Below the pieces are notes generated by a model that was not told where the DNA came from, searched no databases, and was given only the letters and a program-made list of their open reading frames with translations. Position numbers and translations under genes: made by a program. Shown in pieces: positions 20,466 through 30,141 of a DNA stretch of 64,000 nt (positions within the stretch are counted from its first letter, which is position 1; each line of letters opens with the position of its first letter). The DNA is from Rhodosorus marinus. Its lineage: Eukaryota; Rhodophyta; Stylonematophyceae; Stylonematales; Stylonemataceae. The stretch is taken from assembly GCA_029953675.1 (NCBI GenBank), contig JAMWBK010000004.1:1054001-1118000 (forward strand), in the 5' to 3' direction.

Positions 20466-20739
20466 AATAAAGCCTGTAGACTAGTGGAAGAGGTGGTAAG
20501 GACTTGGAGTAGAACAAGCACATTCCGCGAGGGAGGACGGCATTCGGTCGTTATCGAACCATTTCTCGGACGAAGGTTCTTACTTATTTTCTATCCAGGT
20601 TCGATATGCTTGTATTGGATGGAAGTCCGCAGTAAAGGGCACCTTTTTATAGGTTCGATAAATGTTGCTCGGACCGTTCGATATTCATCTATCGCCACTG
20701 GACTTATTGTTTTATCGGAAAGAGATAACAAACCGCTTC

Positions 20740-21085
20740 CAACCGGATTGTGGTGTATGAACGCTGCTTTATGTTGGAGGCGTGCGATCCGCGCATAGTC
20801 TTTCTTTCCGCTGCGGGGTTTATTCTTTCAGTCTCCGATTAGGCAAATTCATTCGTTCCACCCTGGTCATTGAGCCTTTGGGTTTATGGATTCCGTTGGT
20901 TCTCGTTGGCTTCGGGAGTTAGGTCCGCGAACGTCCTTATCGTCTCTCCTCGTTGTTTACCCGTTCAAGTTTCTTGCTGTGGCGTAGGAACGCTGCTTTC
21001 TTGTTGGAGGCGCGAGATCTTCGCCACCCGTAGTCATTTTCTTCCCCTCGGGGTTGCCTTTCTTCCAGTCCCGGATTTAACAAAG
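20740..21085 (+). mobile_element. Two tandem degraded family A 3' ends
   Basis: At 20740-20862: MNAAL(C)WRRAIRA-like codons, TAGTC, degraded T-rich UTR, CTCCGATTAGGCAAATTCATTCGTTCC. At 20863-21085: a longer degraded piece (SLGLWIPLVLVGFG in broken frames, GCGAGATCTTCGCC, TCGGGG, TCCGGATTTAACAAAG). Both are older than the copies at 8.5-12.6 kb. Confidence 0.75.
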
Positions 21086-21363
21086 GCACGCAGTAGCCAA
21101 GGCCCAACGTACGCTGGTCGTACATTTTAAAACCTTCAGACTGTTCCCATCGCCAACGGTTTTTTAGTTTTCTGGTTACCACTTTTCGGACTCCTCAGCA
21201 AATGGGTTTATTCCGTTACTGGAAGAAAATCATGTTTTTGTCGCTTTTTATTTTTTGTATTTTTGTATTTCCCTTCAATACTTTCTATCTATATCACTTT
21301 GGGAGGGGTTCCGCCCATCCACTTAGCGCGATGCAATTTCCATGCTCACGCGCGCAGATGCCA

Positions 21364-21945
21364 CTATAATATGTTGCAGAAATAAGCTATAGAGCAGATT
21401 TGTCGGAATGGTTTCTTCGCATCGGGCGTTCTGCAGCTAGAGTTTGCATTCTCCTGTGTCATATACACTCGCTCAGGCGCCCCACCGTTCACACTGACCA
21501 CGGCAAATGCGTATAGGTCGAAGGTGGGGTATCCACAGCACGATGCGAGCTGTTGCACCTTGATCCTTCTGGGACAAATGGTTATATCGGCACTGTGAAC
21601 CGTCTTTCCCTCGACCTGAGGAACACGCTTCTTCCGTGGGAATCTGTCCTTGCCAGTAGGCGTTCTCCGATCTGAAACAGGGAAGAGTCCTGCCCTGAGC
21701 TTCAGGAGACCGACCTCTTCCAATGTTGTAAATGTCCCTAAATAACAGTGTCTGTTCGCTCGGCTGACGTCCATAGACCACACTATCCTCCCGCGTAGTA
21801 GCCCGTCAGCGTCCACGAGCTCCGCGTTCGAAGCACTGGCAAAAAATTTCTTGAACCTGGGCTCATCAGAGCATGGAAGTAGTTCGGAACTGACAAGACC
21901 CAGCAGCGCCAGGCTGAACACAACAAACGTGACGGCTCTCACCAT
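21364..21945 (-). CDS. Secreted cysteine-rich protein (same family as 28340-29725)
   Basis: About 193 residues from the Met at 21945; an in-frame Met lies 21 bp upstream at 21966. The upstream start adds MVECRGK before the hydrophobic signal peptide, so the internal Met is more natural. The mature part has about 10 Cys. The block L(L)KLRAGL...DRFPRKKR...ITICPRRI...SCCG...LYAFAVVSVNG aligns with LGLWLRDI...ARFTRKRKF...ACLDDI...DCC...LLVVEAKVRMEDG in the protein at 28340, so I infer one family. No known domain recognised. A TATA box lies at 22077-22084. Confidence 0.72.
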   Translation of the reverse strand: MVRAVTFVVFSLALLGLVSSELLPCSDEPRFKKFFASASNAELVDADGLLRGRIVWSMDVSRANRHCYLGTFTTLEEVGLLKLRAGLFPVSDRRTPTGKDRFPRKKRVPQVEGKTVHSADITICPRRIKVQQLASCCGYPTFDLYAFAVVSVNGGAPERVYMTQENANSSCRTPDAKKPFRQICSIAYFCNIL

Positions 21946-22076
21946 CTTACCTCTGCACTCAACCACTCCCTGCGAGTCCTACTCCTCCTTATCGACGAAC
22001 ACAAAAGCCACAGCTAAAAATATTTGCTGCCAAGCTCTGTCAACCTCACTACACCATCTGAGACCTAGAGCATATG

Positions 22077-22084
22077 TATTTATA
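22077..22084 (-). promoter_or_regulatory. TATA box
   Basis: TATAAATA on the minus strand, 111 bp before the upstream Met (21966) and 132 bp before the internal Met (21945). Confidence 0.6.
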
Positions 22085-22142
22085 GCCAACTGGGCCAGCT
22101 TGTCAAAGCGCACCTGAAGATATCCAGAGAGTACACGTAAGA

Positions 22143-22235
22143 ATTTTGCACGCTTCCCTACCTAGTTCTTAGTTCCTTTTCACGGTTTGCGTAGCGCTGT
22201 AGGCTATGCTAATAAAACCAGAATAAGTAAAGCGA
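22143..22235 (+). mobile_element. Family B 3' end, very short
   Basis: Starts at TTTTGCACGCTTCCCTACC (last B codons) and contains only the 3' UTR (TAGTTCTTAGTTCC, GCGTAGCGCTGTAGGCTATG) and tail. This extreme 5' truncation sits about 60 bp upstream of the TATA box of the gene at 21364-21945. Confidence 0.85.
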
Positions 22236-23115
22236 CCACCAATACCAATGAAACCCACAAAAAAAAACAGATTGTTCCTGGGTGAAAGGAACCAAGCGTG
22301 CTAGTGGTGTGCTCGGGAGTAGGTAGCAGGCGAATAACGGCTGCCGGGCATGGTCGTGTCCGTCGCAAGCGCCAATAACCCGGCCTCCAACTATCACTTA
22401 ATGGTCAGTCAAACGGATTTTCACTAAGGATACAGAGCTTTTCGTCAAAGTGAGCAATCCTTATATCTATCTAAGCGAAGTAGCACTGTAAGTTGCACAC
22501 AACGGTAGGAAACACCTAGTAACCCACAGGGGACGAGCATAGGGGAAGTAAAACTATCAACTGTTTGGGAGCCGTCAGCCGGCACTTGGCGCTCACGGAA
22601 CAGTCATTCATCGAAGCCAACGGGAGCTAAACGATTTTGATTAATTAACGAGATCTTCGCAAAGCTTCCATATTTCAGAAGAAAATACGCTGTGTACCGT
22701 ACATACCGCGGACATGGGAGAATACTGGTGGTTTGCTGAACCAATCGGCGTGAACAAAAAAACAATGTTGGCGTCACTAAATACGGACGAGAGAAATCAG
22801 CCCTACCTCCCCCCTCCTCCCCTACCCCCCAACTTCCTCCCTCTTCAGCCGTTTTAGTGAAATATAAGCCAGTGAAATCTATGATGATTCTGAAGCATCA
22901 CCGTTTTATTAGAGACAGGAAGAGGAAGGGGGAAAAGCCCAAAGTTTTTGATGCAGCAGTCGTTGTAGCGCCGAAGCATGGCATACTTAGAGTTCTCGGT
23001 GGGATGACAAGTTGTGCTATATAAGACTAAAAACATCGTTGGGAAAGAAAGACTACTGACGCCTACACGACATCCCGCCTCTCCAACGGACAAAAAAAGG
23101 AAAAAAAGAAAGAAA
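22236..23115. other. Intergenic, no gene recognised
   Basis: A minus-strand frame at 22854-23234 looks like a signal peptide, but the hydrophobicity comes from the adjacent tandem repeat. I do not call a gene. Confidence 0.4.
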
Positions 23116-23338
23116 GACGTTGGGAAACAAGGGTTGCTGACGTCGTAATATGAATGAACGTTGTAGCCTGGCGTCGTTCTAACAGCAAATAAAGCCAGAC
23201 AAACAAGAAAGACAAAAAAGACGTTGGGAAACAAGGGTTGCTGACGTCGTACATGAATGAACGTTGCAGCCTGGCGTCGTTCTAACAGCTAACAAAGCCA
23301 GACAAACAAGAAAGACAAAAAAGGACGTTGGGAAACGG
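23116..23338. repeat. 104-bp tandem repeat, two full copies plus a start
   Basis: GACGTTGGGAAAC anchors at 23116, 23220 and 23324. Each unit contains CTGACGTCGTA.ATGAATG, CCTGGCGTCGTTCTAACAGC and AAAGCCAGACAAACAAG. The two full units differ at a few bases. Confidence 0.9.
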
Positions 23339-23559
23339 TTGGACTCCTACTTCACGATGGATGCCACTTCTGTGCTTTATTTGCGAGGGGGTCCCTGCCC
23401 GGGAAAATCTGGCGTTTCCTAGGTGTCGTGGTCCGGAGGGGGGGTTTACTGTTTCCGTTGGGTGCGCCAGAGAGGTGTGGTATTCGTTTATTCTGTATTA
23501 CGGGTTCTAACTTGGTTGGTTCTGCTATTCGACAAAAGTAAGCCAACTGTATCTGAAAA

Positions 23560-23785
23560 GTCAAGCTTTGAGTGGCTGCGTAAGTATTTTACCGAACATC
23601 CTGAAGAATTTCTGGTGCTCCTCCACCGCCCTTCAAGTATCGCTCTCTGGCGGTATTCTAGCAACATGCTCGCCGAGGGGCGCGCGCCGCCGCCTGATCT
23701 TACATGCTCTTCTCCCTAGTCCCTAGTTTCCTTTTACGTCGTGCGTAGCGCACATAACTATGTTAATAAAGATTATCAAAGCCCA
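23560..23785 (+). mobile_element. Family B-related 3' end (divergent subfamily)
   Basis: Encodes FEWLRKYFTEHPEEFLVLLHRP.SIALWRYSSNMLAEG, parallel to B LEWLRKCFAEHPTEYL...LWRYSSDMLSEA but clearly diverged. The UTR (TTTTACGTCGTGCGTAGCGCA...TATGTTAATAAAG) follows and meets the start of the next B copy directly. Confidence 0.8.
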
Positions 23786-24546
23786 TTGGAGTATTCGTGA
23801 GGGTGTCCGGTGCCAGTTTTCGGTTGTTTTGCGTGGCAAGTGGGTTCTTCGGTGGGAGGCGCTTCTCTCTGCTGCCTTTCCCCCCGTTTTTTCGGGTTTT
23901 GTTGTTGGTAGTCGGGTCATTCACCTTTTCGTTGTTGGGTCGTGACGGGAATTTTGCTCCTGTGGAGTTGAGTGGTGTGTGTTTTCGGCGGGGGAATTGG
24001 TGGTTAAAGTATCGTCATTAAATTCTCTCGTAATGGTAGGGGTAAGAGTGGTGGGGAAGGGGAGGAAAATGAGGGCAAGTCAGTGGAGAACGCCCCTATT
24101 ACTTTGTTGAAGCCCGAGGGAGCTATACCTTGAGCCTCGCGGAGTGGGTGGCTGACAACTCTGGTGAGGTTAGGCGGAAAACGTGCTAGGACCGACTCCC
24201 CCGGGTCTAAGGGGGAGAAACAGGATTAGCTCCCCGCGTACGGCTATGAGGTCGCAGCCGATGGTTTTGCAGTCTTATGTCATGAAGGAGGGCGGAGACT
24301 GGGGCGTTTGGAGTACGCGTTTATGAAGTTGGCTCCGGCATTGGATCTCTTTGGAAGGAGCCTTCCTTCCCCTCCGTGGCAGAATTCCGCCTGTCGTCCT
24401 ACCTCGTGGCGAGCTCTTAGTGGCTGGGACCATCCTGGACTTCATCTTCACGAGGCTGGCGAGTAACCTTCGGGACACCGTCATGTGGGAATTTCTGGGG
24501 GTCATGCCGCGCCTGAGTCTGCCCCAACTCACACGCCGGAGCGCAG

Positions 24547-27336
24547 ATGGCGTGTCCGAGATCGGCTTGCCATGTTCCTGAAAGGGGAATTCGAGGTGTT
24601 ACAGGAAAGCTACTTGGCGTCGTGGGAACCATCCGTTGGTCGGACCCGGGCGGAACCGTCTCGCCCCTGACGGCTCGAGTGCAGAAATTGGTAGCGGTGG
24701 GCGACTTGAGTCGAGCGGCGCGAGTTCTGGAGGGCCAGGCGCCTGCCCTCCCCTACGAAGAAAATCTCGCCCAGACGGTGTCATCTTTGTTCCCCTCGTC
24801 CGACGCGGACTTGCTACCCGAATTCGAAGCATTCTTGGACCGTCCGGAGTTGGCCCGGTTTCAAATCGACCTGAGTCTCAACGAGTCTGATCTGGAGGAT
24901 TTGCTTCGTACCTCGCGTCGTGGACGCTGTGCTGGACCCTCAGGGCTTCGAACCGAGTTATTGCAGGCCTTGGGCAAGCCTGGCCGGAGCGCGCTGCTCA
25001 AGATCCTGAACAAACTGTTCCAGGGCACATCGGGTGCGTCTGCCCCTTGGGAACAGCTCCGAAGGGCACAAGTTTGCTTGCTCACGAAGCCTGGCCATCA
25101 TCCGGCCCACCCGCGTCTCCGGCTGATCGGTATGGTCGAGAGCCCACGGAAGCTAGCCGGAAGCTGGCTATGCCAGCGCCTTCGCCAGTGGTTCACGGCT
25201 TTCATGGCGCCCTTGCAAAGTGGGGGTGGGATTTTCGGGGGGTTGCGAATTGATCACCCATGGGATCGAGCTGGAGCGTGCCTGTAGACCGGACTGGGGA
25301 GTTTTGGTGGTTGATTTTCGAAACGCATTCAACAGCGTCTCGCGGACGCATGCGTTAGAGGTGATCCGACGGGTTTTTCCGGAGGCGTGGCCCTTCCTCT
25401 CTGGTCTTTACGGAAGGGGGAGCCTCCCCTACTGCACCAGGGAGGGCACTGTTTTCCAAGCACATACTGGAGTCCAACAAGGCGATCCTTGTGGGCCTCT
25501 AATGCATGCCTGTGCCTTGCACCTCGTTCTCCTGCGTCTCGCGACTGAGGTACCGGCTCTTCGTATCTACGCCTATCACGACCACGTGATCTTGCTGGGC
25601 GCCCCTGAAACCCTGGCTCGGGGTTTGACCCCAGATCGAAGCGATTGCACGTGGAGTAGGTCTGACGGTGGAACCTGAAAAGTGTCGTTTTCTCGCTCCA
25701 AGTGAAGTTTCAATGGCCTTTCTGCCATCTACTCTACGAACCATAGGCGAACGTGAAGGGTTGGAGCACCACGGTGTCGGTTTCGGGAGCAACAACTTCG
25801 TCCAAGTCTCTTGCGAACGAGTTTTGACTCGGCACAAGCAGCTCACTGACGCCATTGAGCGCCTTCCAGACAGCATGCCGCAATCGGCCTGCTTCCTTTC
25901 CCACTTTTGTGCCGGTCCCCGACTCAACTACTAGTTGCGTAGCCTACCACTCGACGGGGGTTCGTGGATCGCCGCCAAGCCGACGAGATGAGGCTGAACC
26001 ACTGGGGCACGCTCTTGGATGAACCCCTCGATCTTGAAGCGGCTCCCGACAGGGACTTAATTCGTGCCAAGCTCGCTCTACCGTTGCGCTTAGGGGGATT
26101 TGGTGTCGGTCGCAGATCGGGGACTCGTGTGCTCGCCTGGGGGCGGTCGCCTCCTGGGCAATCGCGCTCCGTACCTTGGTGACTTTCCGGATACAAAGTG
26201 CCTGCCTTTTGGCTCGAGCACTGACTAGCGAGGACCCAGTGACCCTTCCGCCCCAGCTTTTGACTATCTATGATGGTCTACAACAGGCGTTCCGGAAGTG
26301 CAACGCCGTGCCGGACGAGAATCGATCCCGTTTTCGATCCTGGCGGGAACTGCTATGGGGACGAACTGAGGCGATTGAGGACTCACCCATTGACAGAGTT
26401 CTTGCCGATGAGGTAGAAGCTAGCCCCGGGTCACCTGTTGCAGATTACCCAGGTCTGAGCCGATTGTCGAGCTCCCGCACTGGTGTGATTCAACCTAGCC
26501 TCACCTGGGGCCAACACAGTGCCGCTCACGCAATCTTGCTCAACACTCCCCTCACACCGCCTACCACCGCCGCTCGCCTTCGCGGCATGGGAGGCCATCT
26601 CTCGTACCTGTGGTTATCCACTCTGCCTTCGTCGCCGGGTCACCGTCTAGATGCCTTCCAGTTCCGCTCTGCCGCACGGATCTACTTAGGTTTGCCACAA
26701 GCCCCGTGGCACTCTAATCGGCCGTCTTTCTGTCAGGGATGTGAGAGTCGGATTGACGCTAGTGGCTACCACTTCTTGGGTTCATGCCGACTGTTACGAG
26801 GTCTCCGCACGAGGCGCCACACTCGTCTCAAGTACATCCTAACCGAATGTTTAACTCGGGTAGGGCATGCGGTTGAGGTGGAATCGGAACTACCCAGATC
26901 GGTCTCGGACACGGCGCCGGCCCGCTGTATCGCAGATCTTCTTGTCTGAGACCCTGCCGCCCGACGCTCAGCATATGTTGACCTCGCGATTACATGCCCT
27001 GTGGCGAGCGCCCACCTCACGGCTGCCGCCCGAGGCCGAGGGGCAGCCGCTTCGGCTCTTCGATGAGTGAAGGAACGACGGTATGCCGAGAGCATGGCCA
27101 GTCTGCCCTACGCCGAGGGTCGCTCCCGCCGGTTCCATCCTTTCATTGTGGAAAGCTTTGGTCATTTGGATAAGTCGGGTTTAGAGTGGTTGCGTAAATG
27201 TTTCGCTGAGCATCCTACTGAGTACTTGGAGCTTTTACGGCGTTTGAGTGCCGCCCTGTGGCGATATTCTAGCAGTATGCTTGACGAGGCGCGCCATCGG
27301 CGCATGGGTTTGCACGCTTCCCTCCCTAGTTCTTAG
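24547..27336 (+). pseudogene. Family B RT-RLE protein remnant, catalytic Asp lost
   Basis: Frames 24547-25287, 25220-25678, 25668-25934, 26176-26949 and 27067-27336 carry consecutive parts. RT motif A is VVDFRNAFNSVSR and motif B GVQQGDPCGP, but motif C reads YHDHV (25573-25587) instead of the YHDDV of other copies, losing the second catalytic Asp. CQGCESRIDASGYHFLGSC is the Cys/His cluster. The last frame ends MGLHASLPSS. At least five frame breaks; non-functional. Confidence 0.88.
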
Positions 27337-27364
27337 TTCTTTTTTCACGCCTTGCGTAGGCTTC

Positions 27365-27522
27365 AGGCTATGTTAATAAAGCCCAGTAAAGCCCTGGAAT
27401 AAAACCAATAAAGCCCAATAAAGCCCAATAAAGCCCAGTGAAGCCCAGTAAAGCGCAATAAAGCCAATAAAGCCGGTAAAGCCCAGTAAAGCCCAATAAA
27501 GCCAAAAAACCAATAAAACCAA
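27365..27522 (+). repeat. Expanded family B tail, (AATAAAGCCC)n
   Basis: More than ten 9-10-bp units (AATAAAGCCC / AGTAAAGCCC and variants), far longer than the 2-4 units after other B copies. It ends in an A-rich stretch. Confidence 0.9.
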
Positions 27523-27530
27523 TGAAAACA

Positions 27531-28234
27531 AAAAAAAGCCGTTTGGAGATTGAAATGTTTTGTTGCATTTCATTCTCCCAACGTCTTTTTTTTCTTCAAT
27601 CTACGAAAATACGTTTTCAAACAAATGAATTGGAAACAAAAAGGAAAAAAGCCAAAAGCCGTTGAGAGTTCCCAAAGGGTTTGTTCGCTCAGCGGCGGGG
27701 GAGGACAAACCTTTTGGAACTCGTCCGTGCACCCGGGCACGGAAGTCTTTCGCATGCCATAGAGGGTGGAGATATCATACATTCGGACATCTTCGGCCCA
27801 GTGACCACGAACGCCAAATAGTCTTCCCCAGCCTCCGAAAACAAATACATGCATTTTAAGCAAAAAAAAAAAAACATAAAGGAAAAAGCAGAGGCAGCGC
27901 ACATGAGAGTTGGCCCGACCGCGAGGGGGTGGGGTGGGGGTTAGAGGGAAGGCTGTTCCTGGAAGTGGTTGTGGAGCGAACGGGAAACAAGCCGTAACCT
28001 CTAAAAATAGTCAAACTGTGCACCAATAGTCTTATAGGGGGAGGGAGGGTGAGGTGAGGGACCTCAAACCAAGTACATGAATGGTGTTTCTTGCTATCGT
28101 TCGTATCCGTGGTTTTGCAAATCCGGCCTTTGGCGCTACTCAGATCGTAAGTCATTGGACGACACACAAACCCCAGCGTCACAGTTGATCTGATGCTATG
28201 GGTAGAGGCTTCAGTAGGAAGATACACGGAAGGG
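27531..28234. other. Intergenic, no gene recognised
   Basis: Contains poly-A and G-rich stretches. Short frames on both strands lack family motifs. Confidence 0.4.
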
Positions 28235-28242
28235 TATAAATA
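28235..28242 (+). promoter_or_regulatory. TATA box
   Basis: TATAAATA, 105 bp upstream of the ATG at 28340. Confidence 0.7.
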
Positions 28243-28339
28243 TCACCTGGGATGTTGATTTGCGGGCGGAGGGACTGGGGAGGTAGCAACTGTGCGGTGG
28301 ACTGTCATCATATTTTGGGGTGTATTTGAAAGAATATTC

Positions 28340-29725
28340 ATGAAGCACGGTTTGGTAGTGATCCTGCTTGCCGGGATTTTCGGCTTGACGGTTGGCGATG
28401 ATGCCACATGCGCAACTTTTTTTAATCCGCTCGTTTCATACTACACGATTTCTCCCTCGTGCTATACACTGGAAGTTGAAGATGAAACGGTGGGAACCGT
28501 AAGCAATAGCGATGTCGTGAAGACGCAGGGACCGAACAAGGGAGAGACGTGTATCAGGTTCACTTTTGTCGTGCGCAATGGACTAGGGATTAGACGAGCC
28601 AAACTCGGGCTATGGCTTCGAGACATTCCTCTCGATCAAGCTCGGTTCACTCGTAAGAGGAAGTTTCTAGACAGTGAGCCGAACACGGTGAGAGTAGATG
28701 CATGCCTGGACGATATCCAGACAGAAGGTGACTGCTGCAGTGAAGAAAGTAGCACACCGTTGCTCGTGGTTGAGGCGAAGGTTCGCATGGAGGACGGCAA
28801 AGTGCGTACTGCTCGACTGGTTGGGAATGATGGCGCACCAGTAAGACAGCAGGTCTCGGATCCTCCACTGGCAACGTCGGACATAACCTGCCGGCCCCAA
28901 GCTCTATCTCCAAGTCTTCTGTGCGATCGCGTTAGTGACCAGGATGGGATCCCATTCTGGGCATGCAGGGTCGCACTTTCATGCCTTGTCGTCGGCAGCC
29001 CACCGGAGTTTGGCGGCATCAACCGAATCGATAAATTTGCAGGAACAGTTCAAGTGGTGATTGTACCGGCCGAAACGGAGTTTGAACCGGGAGCGATTGA
29101 GCTGACTCTTTACGAACCAATGATACCCCTGCGAACCTCGGGGAACTCTATCCGTGCAAACGCGAATACAGTGGTCCGTCGGCCTGCAGCGTCTGTGCAA
29201 GATTTTGGATCATTCTCCATTGTGACATTTGCGGTGCCAGAGCTCGCTGAATTGTTTATAGTCGCTTTTACCGTGGAGTTCGCTTTTACGCCACCCTTGA
29301 GGTATTCAGTGAGGGCCCAAGAGAAACAACGAGATCTAGTAGAATTTATCAGTTTCTTCACGGGCCAGGTTGTTGCGAATTCTGGCCCATACAAAGGACT
29401 GCAGGCAACCGATTCCTATTTTGGCGGGCCACTTGAGCCCCCTGGGCTACTTGAGGACGTGACAGTTGTGGGACGGATCGGCAGCGTTGTTTGCGGGTAT
29501 TGCTTCAATTCAAATCTGCCACCGAGAGGAGAATGGGAAGTCTTGCAATCCGGCCAACCGGAGGGCCTAAATGAAGGCCAGTTCTCAGCTGAATTGGCAC
29601 GCCAACCCGGCCGTTGTATCTTTGACGCCCAAATAGGGAGTTTCGGATCGGTGTGTGGCCCACCTGGAGCCCTAGGGGTAGGCGAACGTTCGGCTCGTTC
29701 TTATATCAATTGCTTCCCTTTCTAA
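28340..29725 (+). CDS. Large secreted cysteine-rich protein, unknown function
   Basis: 461 residues from the Met at 28340. An upstream in-frame ATG at 28292 would put 16 residues in front of a good signal peptide, so the internal start fits better with the TATA spacing. After the signal peptide (about 1-19), about 18 Cys are scattered in what is probably a beta-rich fold. The N-terminal 150 residues share a motif block with the protein at 21364-21945 (see there). The C-terminal half has no detected relative here. It is probably an extracellular or wall protein; no catalytic motif is visible. Single intact exon. Confidence 0.75.
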   Translation: MKHGLVVILLAGIFGLTVGDDATCATFFNPLVSYYTISPSCYTLEVEDETVGTVSNSDVVKTQGPNKGETCIRFTFVVRNGLGIRRAKLGLWLRDIPLDQARFTRKRKFLDSEPNTVRVDACLDDIQTEGDCCSEESSTPLLVVEAKVRMEDGKVRTARLVGNDGAPVRQQVSDPPLATSDITCRPQALSPSLLCDRVSDQDGIPFWACRVALSCLVVGSPPEFGGINRIDKFAGTVQVVIVPAETEFEPGAIELTLYEPMIPLRTSGNSIRANANTVVRRPAASVQDFGSFSIVTFAVPELAELFIVAFTVEFAFTPPLRYSVRAQEKQRDLVEFISFFTGQVVANSGPYKGLQATDSYFGGPLEPPGLLEDVTVVGRIGSVVCGYCFNSNLPPRGEWEVLQSGQPEGLNEGQFSAELARQPGRCIFDAQIGSFGSVCGPPGALGVGERSARSYINCFPF

Positions 29726-30141
29726 TCGAGACTCTTACAAAATCTCCCATCTTGCCTGCATAGATCCTCCAATACCAAGATATCGTCAAAGGACAGGTTG
29801 TGTGTAAATGCACCCAGCCAACACCCCCCCCGACACCGTAAAGTAGGTGGGCAGCAACGGGGAGGGAAAGCCGATCCAATCCTGCCGGATAATCTTGTAA
29901 AACTGTCTTGGGCTTGCTTTCCAATCTCGTATCAGAAATAGTGCTGATTGTGTTGCCGCTCGGTGTCTTGAGTAGGTCTGGATAAAAACTCGTACCGGCT
30001 CCCATTTCAAGTTATAAGTCATTGCGTTTTCAGCACAGGCGCGCACCGTTTGTGTTACCCCGTTTTACGACTGATCTGCACCTATCGAATGCTCCGTTGA
30101 AGCATCACGTAAACACCCCGTAAACACCCTCTGTGTTTAGA
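29726..30141. other. Intergenic, no gene recognised
   Basis: Downstream of the secreted gene. No repeats or coding pattern that I can support. Confidence 0.4.

Larger units (their letters stand above)
23786..27530 (+). mobile_element. Family B retrotransposon, longest copy
   Basis: A near full-length element: about 0.7 kb of T/G-rich 5' leader, then broken frames covering the pre-RT (VRDRLAMFLKGEFEVLQESY; LSRAARVLEGQAPALPYEENL), RT (24900-25680), thumb, Cys/His cluster, RLE-like end and an extended tail. Frames change near 24660, 25270, 25670, 25930 and 26180, and again near 26950-27067. It starts where the previous B-like copy ends, so the pair is in tandem. Confidence 0.88.

Noticed and set aside
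22854-23234. 126-codon minus-strand frame with a signal-peptide-like start
   Set aside because: The hydrophobic start comes from T-runs of the 104-bp tandem repeat and the same start recurs in the next repeat unit; the rest has no pattern.
23116-23338. Possible CRISPR-like array
   Set aside because: Units are contiguous 104-bp tandem repeats with no unique spacers, in eukaryotic DNA.
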